A stretch of 64,000 nucleotides of DNA from JAAEPI01 sp964352625 (GTDB taxonomy: Bacteria > Bacteroidota > Bacteroidia > Cytophagales > Cyclobacteriaceae). How positions within the stretch are numbered: the first letter of the stretch is position 1; every line of letters starts with the position of its first letter. The notes below the pieces were generated by a model. The model saw nothing but the letters and a program-made list of their open reading frames with translations, had not been told where the DNA came from and searched no databases. The DNA lies in contig CAYGSD010000008.1 in assembly GCA_964352625.1 (NCBI GenBank), positions 84,418-148,417 of the forward strand, read 5' to 3'. The position numbers and the translations under genes are program-made. This document shows, in pieces, positions 1-7,979 of the stretch.

Positions 1-833
1 GTGACGATTCATGGAGAAATCTGGAAGCCCCAACAGGGAAAATTTACGAATGGGACAGCAAGTCCACGTACATTCAAGAAGCACCTTTCTTCCAAAATAT
101 TTCTGAAGAGGTGCCCAACCCTGAGAACATCACAGGAGCAAAAGTGCTGCTTCAACTTGGTGACATGGTGACCACTGACCACATCTCTCCTGCCGGAAAA
201 TTTTTACCGGAACATCCTGCCGGAAAGTACTTGGTGGAGAATGGCGTGGAGAAAAAAGACTTCAACTCCTACGGTTCTCGACGAGGTAATCATGAAGTGA
301 TGATGCGCGGAACCTTTGCGAACGTGAGAATCAAAAACAAACTAGCGACACGGGAAGGCGGCTGGACAACTCATCACCCAACTGGTGAGGAAATGACCGT
401 CTTCGATGCATCCATGAAATACCAAGATGCGGGCACCCCGCTCGTGGTGATCGGCGGCAAAGAGTATGGCTCTGGTTCGTCCCGTGACTGGGCAGCAAAA
501 GGCACAACACTCTTGGGTGTGAAGGCGGTCATTGTGGAGAGCTATGAGCGAATCCATAGATCGAACTTGGTTGGCATGGGCGTTCTTCCACTTCAATTTC
601 AAGAAGGCGAAAACCAGGATACTTTAGGACTGACTGGCGATGAGGTGTATGACATCTCAGGTATTGACAATGATTTGACTGCTGGTAAAATCGTGGATGT
701 TACGGCTACCAAGCCTGACGGCACAGCGATTAAATTTAAAGCAAAACTGAGACTAGACTCAGGTGTGGACGTGGAATACTTCAAGCACGGTGGGATATTG
801 AATTATGTTTTGAGGAATTTCTTGAAGGATTAG
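1..833 (+). CDS. Aconitate hydratase, C-terminal part (5' truncated by window edge)
   Basis: Aconitase interconverts citrate and isocitrate in the TCA cycle in the cytoplasm. The frame is open from base 3, so the gene begins outside the window and about 276 residues of a protein usually near 750 remain. Visible marks are GDMVTTDHISPAGK at the start of the C-terminal swivel domain and the substrate-binding loop GSGSSRDWAAKG (around base 470-510). An ATG-like start at 111 is only an internal valine codon (GTG), because the upstream codons read a typical aconitase linker ending in APFF. The iron-sulfur cysteines lie in the missing part. Family assignment is firm; which aconitase subtype is inference (it resembles the mitochondrial type). 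Confidence 0.93.
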   Translation, partial: DDSWRNLEAPTGKIYEWDSKSTYIQEAPFFQNISEEVPNPENITGAKVLLQLGDMVTTDHISPAGKFLPEHPAGKYLVENGVEKKDFNSYGSRRGNHEVMMRGTFANVRIKNKLATREGGWTTHHPTGEEMTVFDASMKYQDAGTPLVVIGGKEYGSGSSRDWAAKGTTLLGVKAVIVESYERIHRSNLVGMGVLPLQFQEGENQDTLGLTGDEVYDISGIDNDLTAGKIVDVTATKPDGTAIKFKAKLRLDSGVDVEYFKHGGILNYVLRNFLKD

Positions 834-834
834 T

Positions 835-858
835 CACCCCTGAACCTGCTCAGGGGTG
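835..858 (+). terminator. Hairpin just after aconitase stop
   Basis: A perfect 9-bp stem (835-843 with 850-858) and 6-nt loop starts two bases after the aconitase stop codon. No T-tract follows, so it may be a 3' mRNA-stabilising hairpin rather than an intrinsic terminator; the T-tract structure at 889-1024 lies downstream. Confidence 0.4.
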
Positions 859-888
859 GGAACTGTGAGACTAAAACGAAAAAAATGA

Positions 889-1024
889 GGCTGCCTCAAA
901 AGTTGGCAGCATTGGAGTAATTGTCACATTGAGCTCGTCGAAATGTGAATTCTTTTAATAGAAATAGGTTTCGACAGGCTCAACCTGACACAGGCTTTGA
1001 CTTTTGAGACAGTCTTTTTTTTTT
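889..1024 (+). terminator. Large nested inverted repeat ending in a T-tract
   Basis: Outer arms 889-903 and 1000-1014 are complementary over 15 nt, with two G-U type pairs. They enclose a second inverted repeat (921-943 with 969-991). The outer right arm runs straight into ten T residues (1015-1024), as in an intrinsic terminator for the aconitase transcript. The convergent minus-strand gene ends at 1038, just past it. The inner part is the dispersed repeat described separately. Confidence 0.5.
921..991. repeat. Two inverted copies of a stem-loop repeat
   Basis: The first copy has stem cacatt/aatgtg (925-930, 942-947) around an 11-nt loop gagctcgtcga. The second lies on the other strand (about 963-991) with stem aggtt/aacct around loop gagcctgtcga. 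A third copy with loop gagcttgtcga is at 63954-63976. The loop is conserved while the stem changes with compensation. It resembles short palindromic repeats dispersed in many Bacteroidota genomes (from memory, not searched). Confidence 0.7.
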
Positions 1025-1037
1025 GGTTGCCTAATGA

Positions 1038-1676
1038 CTAAGTTTTTTTGAGGTATCCATTCGGATTGTATGTCTTGTTGTAGCCGAAAAAATCGCAATA
1101 AAATTCATCCACTTCGAATACCGTAGGACTATTATCAAAAAAGTCACTTATTGCTCTATTGGGTCCTCCATTATACTTTTCAGACAAGCCCAATTCATCT
1201 AAATTTCCATCCTCCATCACCAGATACTCACCTGCTTCCAAATGTTTCCCAAAGTACTCCAGCACATGTGTACATACTTCATAGGTGTGGGCTGAATCTT
1301 CTATGACGATCCAAGGCCTTGGCAAATTCTTCAAGCTACTTGAGCTAAATATCTTGGGCAGATCTGATGCATCTCCGGTAACAAATTCCACATTTGGGAT
1401 TTCAATTTCCGGTGGAGTATTAATGTCTATAGAAATGATTTTAGCGTCCAGCGAATAGTTCTTGCTTAGGTCAGAAAAGAAGAGTGCGCTACCACCGTGC
1501 TTTGACCCGATTTCAATGATTGTCCTAGGTTTAGTAGCCCAAAAAAGATGATGGTAGATCGATAGGTCAAATGGACTTTTGAGGCATGGCACTCCTTTGT
1601 ATTGGCTTCTGAAGAGTATCCCCTTTTGGATGCCCTTTAATAATTCGGGTTCAAGCCCTGTGTTGAAACTTCGCAT
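1038..1676 (-). CDS. CmcI-like class I methyltransferase / cephalosporin hydroxylase family
   Basis: The protein matches the CmcI/RhaO-methyltransferase family: an IIEIGSKHGGSALFF motif I for SAM binding, an acidic IDIN strand end, YLVMEDGN in the middle, and the C-terminal NPNGYLKK signature. Members are SAM-dependent O-methyltransferases often found in sugar or antibiotic modification; the substrate here is unknown. The longest frame would start at GTG 1703, but ATG 1676 (MRSFNTGL) fits the family N-terminus better and cuts the overlap with the upstream gene to 26 nt. The preceding gene, also a methyltransferase fold, is in the same direction, so the two are probably co-expressed. No Shine-Dalgarno is visible. 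Confidence 0.75.
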   Translation of the reverse strand: MRSFNTGLEPELLKGIQKGILFRSQYKGVPCLKSPFDLSIYHHLFWATKPRTIIEIGSKHGGSALFFSDLSKNYSLDAKIISIDINTPPEIEIPNVEFVTGDASDLPKIFSSSSLKNLPRPWIVIEDSAHTYEVCTHVLEYFGKHLEAGEYLVMEDGNLDELGLSEKYNGGPNRAISDFFDNSPTVFEVDEFYCDFFGYNKTYNPNGYLKKT

Positions 1677-2322
1677 TGTCAAGGTATTTTGGTAATGTAT
1701 CACAAGAGTGTGGCTCTAGAGCTCTGGCCAATTCATCGCGTGATGAAATATCATACTTTCCATTATAAATATCAGCCAAGATTTTCTCGTAATTGTCAGC
1801 CAAAATGGTACAAGTGGGATTAAGGTTCACGATGCTAGCCAGTCCTTTCATTTTTACATCAAATGATGTGATCTCTAAATCCGGTCGATACTCTTTCAGA
1901 ATCAGAATCAGTTTATACACATCGCCAGTCCATTCGTCTCTTGTCCTGACTCTTTCTGTCCATCTGATATCATCAGGTAAAATATCATCGACTAGAACCA
2001 CACTGCAAGCAGAAGCATTTTTCTCAAGATTGATAAAGTCCCTAAGGGCATATTCGACCAAATGCATTCCATCAATAAATGCCAGGTCAAAGCTTCGACC
2101 AAGTATTTCCTGTAGGTTATGTTCTTCAAAAAATTGATCACTACTCGTTTCAAAGAGCGTGACCGAATCAGGTAGATCCACCTTCAATTCAATATCCGGA
2201 TCAATCCCAATGCTCTTGCATTGGGACAAAATCATGCTGTGACCATTGCGAACGCCTATCTCGACATATCCACTTGGATTGATTGCAGTATGAAAAATGT
2301 CAAGAGCATTTAAATAATCCAT
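1651..2322 (-). CDS. Class I SAM-dependent methyltransferase-like protein
   Basis: A 223-residue protein with a Rossmann-type methyltransferase core: GYVEIGVRNGHSM as motif I near residue 18, GIDPD as the acidic strand, and FDLAFIDGMH then VVLVDDI as motifs typical of the Methyltransf_24 group. No substrate can be read from the sequence. It starts inside the end of a truncated DUF262 remnant and its 3' end overlaps the next methyltransferase gene, so the pair forms a two-gene unit. Its ATG at 2322 has no obvious ribosome site. The pair sits directly where the DUF262 gene breaks off, which suggests it arrived at, or was left by, a recombination event (inference). Confidence 0.7.
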   Translation of the reverse strand: MDYLNALDIFHTAINPSGYVEIGVRNGHSMILSQCKSIGIDPDIELKVDLPDSVTLFETSSDQFFEEHNLQEILGRSFDLAFIDGMHLVEYALRDFINLEKNASACSVVLVDDILPDDIRWTERVRTRDEWTGDVYKLILILKEYRPDLEITSFDVKMKGLASIVNLNPTCTILADNYEKILADIYNGKYDISSRDELARALEPHSCDTLPKYLDNAKFQHRA

Positions 2323-2447
2323 ATGCCTCTAACCTTACTGGTCTTCCAAACAAATGGTCTCTGAATTTCAGGGATTATAATTTCATTGGATTTGATCCAA
2401 CCAAGAAGAATATCAATGGTTTGATTTTGAACAGAGTATTTAGACAT
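2310..2447 (-). pseudogene. Truncated DUF262 (GmrSD-type) N-terminal remnant
   Basis: Only about 45 codons remain, starting at an ATG at 2447. They contain the hallmark start of DUF262 proteins: a short YSVQNQTIDILLGWI helix followed by IPEIQRPFVWKTSKVR. In this family the IPEIQR-x-FVW motif opens a domain of several hundred residues found in GmrSD-type nucleases that attack modified phage DNA. Homology stops after KVR (about base 2332), and a stop codon follows within six codons, inside the start of the methyltransferase gene. I read it as a broken defence gene. Confidence 0.7.
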
Positions 2448-2539
2448 AGTAAATGATTTAGGTTGGTTAAATATATTGTAAAACTGAATACAGTTAGGGG
2501 AACTAATTATTGCACTAGTCTTACATCCAATCATCGGCT

Positions 2540-4093
2540 ATGGATATTATTGAGAATACCTACGCTAAAAAGAAAAGCGGTGAAGTGCTGCATGTCTCCA
2601 AGGCTCCAAGTGGAAGGAGAGGCTATTTCTGTCTTGGCTGTGATCAACAGATGCAAGCAGTTCATTTCAGTGATCCAAAACGGAAATCATATTTTCGTCA
2701 TGACCCCAAGTTTGTCACCCCTGATAATGCATGTACTTATCGAGACGAAACTTACCGTCATAAACTTGCAAAGGACATCCTACAGCGCCTTAAATGGATC
2801 AAAGTACCAGTTGTCAAGAAATTTGCTCCTAAAGGAACAGAGGGTGATCCCATGATTTTGAAGGATTCTGAGACTATTGAAGGACATTCCGTTCTTATAG
2901 AAAGGCAATTTTATGAGAGTGATGATGGACAAGTTTTTTACGGCTCGAATCCAGATATAAAATTTAAACATGAAATCATTAGACCTGATGTCGCATTTCT
3001 AGATCAGGAAAATCGACCGATTCTCTTTATTGAGATTGTTGCTACTCATAAGGTCAGTCAAGAGAAAATCTTAAAAATAAGACGTCTTGGAATTAACACA
3101 GTACAAGTCAAAATTCCTCGAGATTCACCTGAAGAAATCGAAAGAAGCTTCAGAATACTAGAACACACTAAATGGTTATTCCATGAAACCGAATTCAGAA
3201 CTACCTACGTACAACCTTCCAGATCACATACTGAGAGAGTATCAAGCGCTGCAACAATCGAAAGACCAATTTTTGAAGAGTCTTATGCCTGCCGAGCAGC
3301 GCAAATTGGAAACCTTGTACGATCAATTAGAAGATGCTATAGCGGCGAACAATACGCCGAAATTGAAAGCAGAATTCAACGGACTATTGAAGAAGAAACC
3401 CGAGAACTTGAAAAACTTGAAAGAAGACGAGAAGAGTTTCGAAATACAGTACGAGAAAGAGTTCATAAGAAGCATGAACATGAAGAAACAGAACAGTCTG
3501 AATTTCAAGAAGGAATCTCAAGAAGATATAATGAATTGGAAGGACGATATAATAGAAAGAGAAGAGAGCTTGAAAGCGAGCAAGAAGCGGTTTATCGAGA
3601 TATTGACGCAGAACTCGGAACAAAAAAATGGATTGAAGAAAGAAGAAAAGAAATTGCTAGAGATTTTCGAGGTGCAGAGATCAATCTCGAAAGACTTAGA
3701 AGAAGCATCGAAGATGAGTTTGGAAATAGAACTTCCATACCAGCAAGATTTAGACGACAAGAAGAAGAATTGGAAGAAAAGTTTAGAATTGAAGAGTCTC
3801 GAATTGAAAGGGATAAAGAAGAAGCACAACTCCAAGGACAGCAATTACACCAAAGAATTAAGAGTCTTAGAGAGGAGCTTGAATCGAAGTTTATTGCATT
3901 ACGAGAAGAACTTAACTCAGCAGTTAGAGACCGAAATTTGGAAGGAGCTAAAGGAAAGTTCAGAACACTACACGCACTTCTTCAAAAAAGGAAACGAGTC
4001 ACAAGCATTGAAAACCTTAAAACTTCTCTCGACAGAACACGAGAAGCTTACGAATGCTTTAAATCGGGGACTTGGAAAAGCTGGCCTAAATGA
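2540..4093 (+). CDS. CoiA-like nuclease-fold protein with C-terminal coiled coil
   Basis: Residues 30-70 hold a CxxC (Cys31, Cys34), an FRHD motif and Cys65, the zinc-ribbon arrangement that opens CoiA-like proteins. YRHKLAK follows, then RPDVAF (Asp150) and FIEIVATHK (Glu165, Lys171), consistent with a PD-(D/E)xK nuclease core. From about residue 260 to 460 the protein is an Arg/Glu-rich coiled coil, ending in a short compact tail. CoiA helps process incoming DNA in competent bacteria; related proteins also occur near defence genes, so the role here is open. Purine-rich codons keep a second, +1 frame free of stops from 3183 to 4148. I prefer this frame because it continues the N-terminal domain without a break. 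Confidence 0.7.
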   Translation: MDIIENTYAKKKSGEVLHVSKAPSGRRGYFCLGCDQQMQAVHFSDPKRKSYFRHDPKFVTPDNACTYRDETYRHKLAKDILQRLKWIKVPVVKKFAPKGTEGDPMILKDSETIEGHSVLIERQFYESDDGQVFYGSNPDIKFKHEIIRPDVAFLDQENRPILFIEIVATHKVSQEKILKIRRLGINTVQVKIPRDSPEEIERSFRILEHTKWLFHETEFRTTYVQPSRSHTERVSSAATIERPIFEESYACRAAQIGNLVRSIRRCYSGEQYAEIESRIQRTIEEETRELEKLERRREEFRNTVRERVHKKHEHEETEQSEFQEGISRRYNELEGRYNRKRRELESEQEAVYRDIDAELGTKKWIEERRKEIARDFRGAEINLERLRRSIEDEFGNRTSIPARFRRQEEELEEKFRIEESRIERDKEEAQLQGQQLHQRIKSLREELESKFIALREELNSAVRDRNLEGAKGKFRTLHALLQKRKRVTSIENLKTSLDRTREAYECFKSGTWKSWPK

Positions 4094-4193
4094 GGATTGG
4101 TTCTGGGACAACTTCAACAAAACCAATCTTGACTCGTCGGGCTCATAACCCGGAGGTCAATTCCAAAGACCATCACGTCATTCAGAAAGGCAC

Positions 4194-4225
4194 AAAAAAA
4201 AACCGGCACTAGGCCGGTTTTCATT
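4194..4225. terminator. Bidirectional intrinsic terminator
   Basis: A 7-bp stem (4201-4207 with 4213-4219) has a run of A residues before it and T-rich sequence after it. It therefore works as a T-tract terminator on the minus strand for the YceI-like gene and as a weaker one on the plus strand for the CoiA-like gene. Confidence 0.8.
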
Positions 4226-4242
4226 TTCTGATTTATAGAATC

Positions 4243-4878
4243 TTACTCAGCCTTAGCTGATAGAGAAATGCCAATTGTGATGTCATCAGAAAGGATCATG
4301 TCCTTCATGTAATGCACCCAGGCCACCTCATATTTTTGTCTATCAAAGACCAAGTCAGCTTTTGCTGATAGGCCATTGTCTGTTACCTCCAAAGACGTAA
4401 TAGTAGCCTCCTCTTCATTGGTATTGCCTCGGATAGTCAAATCACCAACAAGCTTATTTCCAGTATGAGATTTGATCACGAATGTAGCCGTTGGATATTC
4501 TTCAACTAAGAAGAAATCGCCGGTAGTCAAATGATCCACCAGGTCTTGCGGGGTTTTGCCACTAGATGTGTAAGAAGCCGTATCCAAAGGCTGGATAGAG
4601 GTCATGTCAATAACCACTTCGCCACCTGTGATCGTATTTCCCTTTGCGGTGACAGACCCCTCGGCTATGTTGATCACCCCATTGTGACCGTATACGCCAG
4701 CCACTTCGCCCTTCCAGGACACTTCCGAATCACTCGCATTGACCGCATAAGTTACCGGAGTTCCTTCAGTTGAGACAACTTCGGTTCCATTTTCTGAAGA
4801 AGTCTTCGCTCCTCCTCCGCATGACGTAAGTACTGCCATCAATCCGATGACAATGAATGAACTAAGAACAGATTTCAT
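4243..4878 (-). CDS. YceI-like domain lipoprotein
   Basis: A signal peptide ends in a lipobox (LTSC), then a low-complexity linker leads into a YceI/lipocalin-like domain of about 170 residues: VTYAVNASDSEVSWKGEVAG, GGEVVIDMTSI, and TATFVIKS spaced as in the family. YceI proteins bind isoprenoid-type lipids in the periplasm. The longest frame starts at 4944, but a good -7 promoter box lies inside that extension (4903-4910), so translation must begin at 4890 or 4878. 4878 gives a normal 20-residue signal to the cysteine. Transcription ends at the hairpin at 4194-4225. The gene stands alone. Confidence 0.85.
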   Translation of the reverse strand: MKSVLSSFIVIGLMAVLTSCGGGAKTSSENGTEVVSTEGTPVTYAVNASDSEVSWKGEVAGVYGHNGVINIAEGSVTAKGNTITGGEVVIDMTSIQPLDTASYTSSGKTPQDLVDHLTTGDFFLVEEYPTATFVIKSHTGNKLVGDLTIRGNTNEEEATITSLEVTDNGLSAKADLVFDRQKYEVAWVHYMKDMILSDDITIGISLSAKAE

Positions 4879-4902
4879 AAGATTTTGCATTTTAAATTTT
4901 GA

Positions 4903-4910
4903 CAAAGGTA
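4903..4910 (-). promoter_or_regulatory. Bacteroidota -7 box of YceI-like gene
   Basis: The minus strand reads TACCTTTG, a full match to TAnnTTTG. It is 25-32 nt before the start at 4878 and rules out the longer reading frame. No clear -33 TTG at 17-23 nt was found. Confidence 0.55.
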
Positions 4911-5064
4911 GTTCTAATTTTAATTTATATGTATCTACATACAAATATCATTTGAAGATGGTTCCCAATATCATAGAAAAATACGCGTACCTTACCTGAG
5001 TCCCTTCATGCGGTGAGTGTGGGAATCCTACTTTTCAGGTCAGATCACCCTAAACCACACAAAC

Positions 5065-5181
5065 ATGTCAAAGCAAAAAGAAGGTAAACCGAAGAATGAT
5101 AAATCGGCTCCAGCGAAAACGTTGAAGGAAAAGAGAGCAGATAAAGCAGCCAAAAAAGCAGAGAAGAAGAGAAACGGCTAG
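5065..5181 (+). CDS. 38-residue Lys/Ala-rich small protein
   Basis: The ORF begins MSKQKEGKPKND and ends KKAEKKRNG. About a third of the residues are lysine, with no hydrophobic segment, so it would be cytoplasmic and probably nucleic-acid associated (inference). It fills a 368-base gap between two divergent genes. Small Lys-rich ORFs of this kind occur in other Bacteroidota as far as I recall, but I cannot name a family. A partial -7 box (TACTTTTC, 5029-5036) lies upstream. It could be spurious. Confidence 0.5.
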   Translation: MSKQKEGKPKNDKSAPAKTLKEKRADKAAKKAEKKRNG

Positions 5182-5272
5182 CACCCTCAGGTTCATTGGC
5201 ATTGAGCAAAGAGAGCTTTGCCAATTATCTACGCATCAAACCCTTTATCAAGTAGGTTTTCGTACTCAACCC

Positions 5273-5300
5273 TTGGGTAGTATATTGAGCGATATTTTTA
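5273..5300 (+). promoter_or_regulatory. Putative promoter of metalloprotease gene
   Basis: TTG at 5273-5275, a 17-nt spacer and TATTTTTA at 5293-5300 match the Bacteroidota pattern TTG-N17-23-TAnnTTTG except the final base. It ends 13 nt before the ATG at 5314. Confidence 0.45.
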
Positions 5301-5313
5301 ATCCAATAAACTC

Positions 5314-7857
5314 ATGAAAACCTCACGAACAAGCTTCATGCTTATGCTCGGACTTCTATTATTAGTAAGCCTGCCAGCAGAAGCTCAGAAGAAAAAGAAA
5401 AAAGGCGAGACCGAAGCGCCCGCCGAAAAGAAGGAAGACAAAAAGAAAACCATTTCTAGCGAGACCAAAAAGCATACTAAAATTGACGGTCTCTTCACTC
5501 TATACCAAGACAGCACCTCTGGCAATGTGAAAATGGTCATATCCGAAGATCAAATTGGCAAAGAATTTATCTACTTCGGTCAGGTGAAAGACGGTGTTTT
5601 GGAAGCTGGAGCTTTCAGAGGCGCTTACGATGGAGAATTTATCTTCAAGATCAACAAGTACTTCAATCGATTAGAATTCGAGAAAGTGAATACCGGATTT
5701 TACTTTGATGAAAACAATGCGCTCAAAAGAGCCGCTGACGCAAATATTAGCCGGGCCATCATGGCAAGCGAAGAAATTATCGTTGATGAGGACGGAAGCT
5801 ACCTGATCGATGCAAACAACCTTTTCGTAAAAGAAACTCTGACCCAAATCAAAGGCCCTGGGTCATCAAACCCGAATGCCTTCTCGCTTGGAAGTGCAAG
5901 CAAGGACAAGACAAAAATTCTTTCGATTAAGAACTACCCTGAAAATTTGAATCTTGCCGTTCAGTACGTCTACGACAATTCCGCTCCGAAAAATTACGGT
6001 GGTAATGCAGTGACCGACGCGCGTTACGTTTCCATCGAGGTGTTTTATACTTTAATGGCCGTTCCTGAAAATGATTATGAGCCAAGAATGGACGACCCTC
6101 GGGTAGGCTACTTCCTCAATCAGGTGGATGACCAAACCGACCCTTCGGCTACTCCCTATCGTGATTTGATCAATAGATGGCATCTCAAAAAGAAAGATCC
6201 CAATGCAGCTATATCTGAACCCGTAGAACCAATCACATGGTGGATAGAAAATACTACGCCAGTCGAGTGGAGAGAAACGATCAAAGAAGGTGTGCTAGCA
6301 TGGAATCCGGCATTTGAGAAAGCTGGCTTTAAAAACGCCATGGTGGTGAAAGTTCAACCAGATGATGCAGACTGGGACGCTGGAGATATTCGCTACAATG
6401 TGCTGCGATGGACGAGCTCACCAAATCCTCCATTCGGTGGATACGGCCCAAGTTTCACTAACCCAAGAACTGGTCAAATACTTGGAGCGGACATCATGCT
6501 TGAGTTCGTGCACTTTGCCAACAGGGTGAAATACGATAAGATTTACAACCTGGCTATGAGTGAGGAGAGTGAATTCACACCAATGTTCGGTAAAGGGAAC
6601 AACAAGTATTGCGACTATGGAGACTTCAAGCAGCAAGACATGCTTTTCGGAATGATCACGGCGGGAGTATCCGCCGATGCGGACATAGACATGGAAGGAA
6701 TTAAGAAAGAAGCCATGATCGAATTGATTCTTCATGAAGTGGGTCACACTATCGGTTTGAATCATAATATGAAAGCTTCGCAAATGTTCTCTCCGGAGCA
6801 ACTTGTAAATAAAAAAGATGGGGTACTTACAGGCTCGATCATGGATTATGTAGCAACAAACATTACTAGAGACAGAAGCAAGCAAGGCAACTATTATTCT
6901 ACGGCTGTAGGCCCTTACGATGTTTGGGCAGTGCAATTTGGATATCAACCATTTAAATCTGAAGCTGAGAAAGAAGCATTATTGGCAATGTCCACTAAGC
7001 CTGAATTGACATTTGGAAATGATGCTGACGACATGCGATCTGCCGGTAAGGCTATCGACCCGAGAGTCAACACCGGTGATCTATCCAATGATGCCATCAA
7101 ATACAGCATCGACCGTTTCGAAACGGTAAGAAGCTTAATGAAAGACTTGAAAAAGAACACTGTTGAGGATGGTGACACGTATCAAGAGCTTCGTCAGAAT
7201 TTCTATATCCTAAGTGGCCAATACAGCGGTGCTTCAAGAGTATTGTCAAGATATGTTGGCGGAGTGTATGTTGACCGAGCACTGGCTGGGCAAGAAGGAG
7301 GTACGCAACCTTTCACCCCGGTGGCTTACGCTGATCAGAAAAGAGCAATGGATGCCTTGAGCAAGTACGTATTTGCTCCTGACGCTTGGAAAGCTCCGGC
7401 CGATCTTTACAATTACTTAGCCATGCAACGAAGAGGATACAACTTCTTCTCAAGCCCTGAAGATCCGAAAATTCACAGCCTGGTGATGAGTATTCAGAAT
7501 CAGGCTTTGGATCACTTGCTACACTACAACACCATGCAGCGTCTAGTAGATTCTGAGCTATATGGAAACACCTACGATCTTGGAGAAATGATGACGGCCT
7601 TGAACGATGCAATCATGAAAGCTGACATCAGTGGAAGTGTGAATACCATGCGCCAGAACCTACAAATTGAGTACGCTACTAAACTGGCAGAAATAGTAGG
7701 AAACGACAAGCAGTATAGTCACACGTCCAGATCAATGGCGCTGTACAACCTGAAGCAAATAGCTAGAATGGCTTCCAACTCTGCTGGAAACACCTTGTCA
7801 AAAGCACACAAGGAGCATTTGAAGCTGATCGTGGCAGGTGCCCTGGATCAGGATTAA
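5314..7857 (+). CDS. Secreted zinc-dependent metalloprotease (DUF5117/DUF4953 family)
   Basis: An 847-residue exported protein. A signal peptide (MKTSRTSFMLMLGLLLLVSL) is followed by a very Lys-rich stretch, then DUF5118/DUF5117-like regions, and the extended zinc site HEVGHTIGLNH, with His474, Glu475, His478 and His484 in the metzincin spacing HExxHxxGxxH. A methionine turn region follows (SIMDYV). Bacteroidota carry many such proteases, thought to act on proteins at the cell surface or outside; the substrate is unknown. It stands alone between its own promoter and a strong terminator. The catalytic residues look intact. Confidence 0.88.
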   Translation: MKTSRTSFMLMLGLLLLVSLPAEAQKKKKKGETEAPAEKKEDKKKTISSETKKHTKIDGLFTLYQDSTSGNVKMVISEDQIGKEFIYFGQVKDGVLEAGAFRGAYDGEFIFKINKYFNRLEFEKVNTGFYFDENNALKRAADANISRAIMASEEIIVDEDGSYLIDANNLFVKETLTQIKGPGSSNPNAFSLGSASKDKTKILSIKNYPENLNLAVQYVYDNSAPKNYGGNAVTDARYVSIEVFYTLMAVPENDYEPRMDDPRVGYFLNQVDDQTDPSATPYRDLINRWHLKKKDPNAAISEPVEPITWWIENTTPVEWRETIKEGVLAWNPAFEKAGFKNAMVVKVQPDDADWDAGDIRYNVLRWTSSPNPPFGGYGPSFTNPRTGQILGADIMLEFVHFANRVKYDKIYNLAMSEESEFTPMFGKGNNKYCDYGDFKQQDMLFGMITAGVSADADIDMEGIKKEAMIELILHEVGHTIGLNHNMKASQMFSPEQLVNKKDGVLTGSIMDYVATNITRDRSKQGNYYSTAVGPYDVWAVQFGYQPFKSEAEKEALLAMSTKPELTFGNDADDMRSAGKAIDPRVNTGDLSNDAIKYSIDRFETVRSLMKDLKKNTVEDGDTYQELRQNFYILSGQYSGASRVLSRYVGGVYVDRALAGQEGGTQPFTPVAYADQKRAMDALSKYVFAPDAWKAPADLYNYLAMQRRGYNFFSSPEDPKIHSLVMSIQNQALDHLLHYNTMQRLVDSELYGNTYDLGEMMTALNDAIMKADISGSVNTMRQNLQIEYATKLAEIVGNDKQYSHTSRSMALYNLKQIARMASNSAGNTLSKAHKEHLKLIVAGALDQD

Positions 7858-7873
7858 AAATATTTTATTTGAG

Positions 7874-7902
7874 AAAAAGGCAGCCAATGGCTGCCTTTTT
7901 TA
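7874..7902 (+). terminator. Strong intrinsic terminator
   Basis: A 12-bp stem (7874-7885 with 7889-7900) closes on a 3-nt loop and runs into a T-tract. It starts 17 nt after the metalloprotease stop codon. Confidence 0.9.
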
Positions 7903-7979
7903 TTTACTGGGAATTTTGTTGAGAAACCTACCTATGAAACCCCGAAATATTTATAATTTCCAGACCTAAACCACTGTAT

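Noticed and set aside
3183..4148. Separate gene in the +1 frame of the CoiA-like gene
   Set aside because: Not annotated as a gene because the main frame continues the conserved nuclease domain without a break. Kept only as a finding.
4879..4944. N-terminal extension of the YceI-like protein
   Set aside because: A full -7 promoter box lies inside it, and the extension would bury the signal peptide.
6418..6948. 176-codon open frame on the minus strand inside the metalloprotease gene
   Set aside because: It is antisense to the conserved region including the HExxH site, and its product shows no family motif. It is a shadow of strong codon bias.
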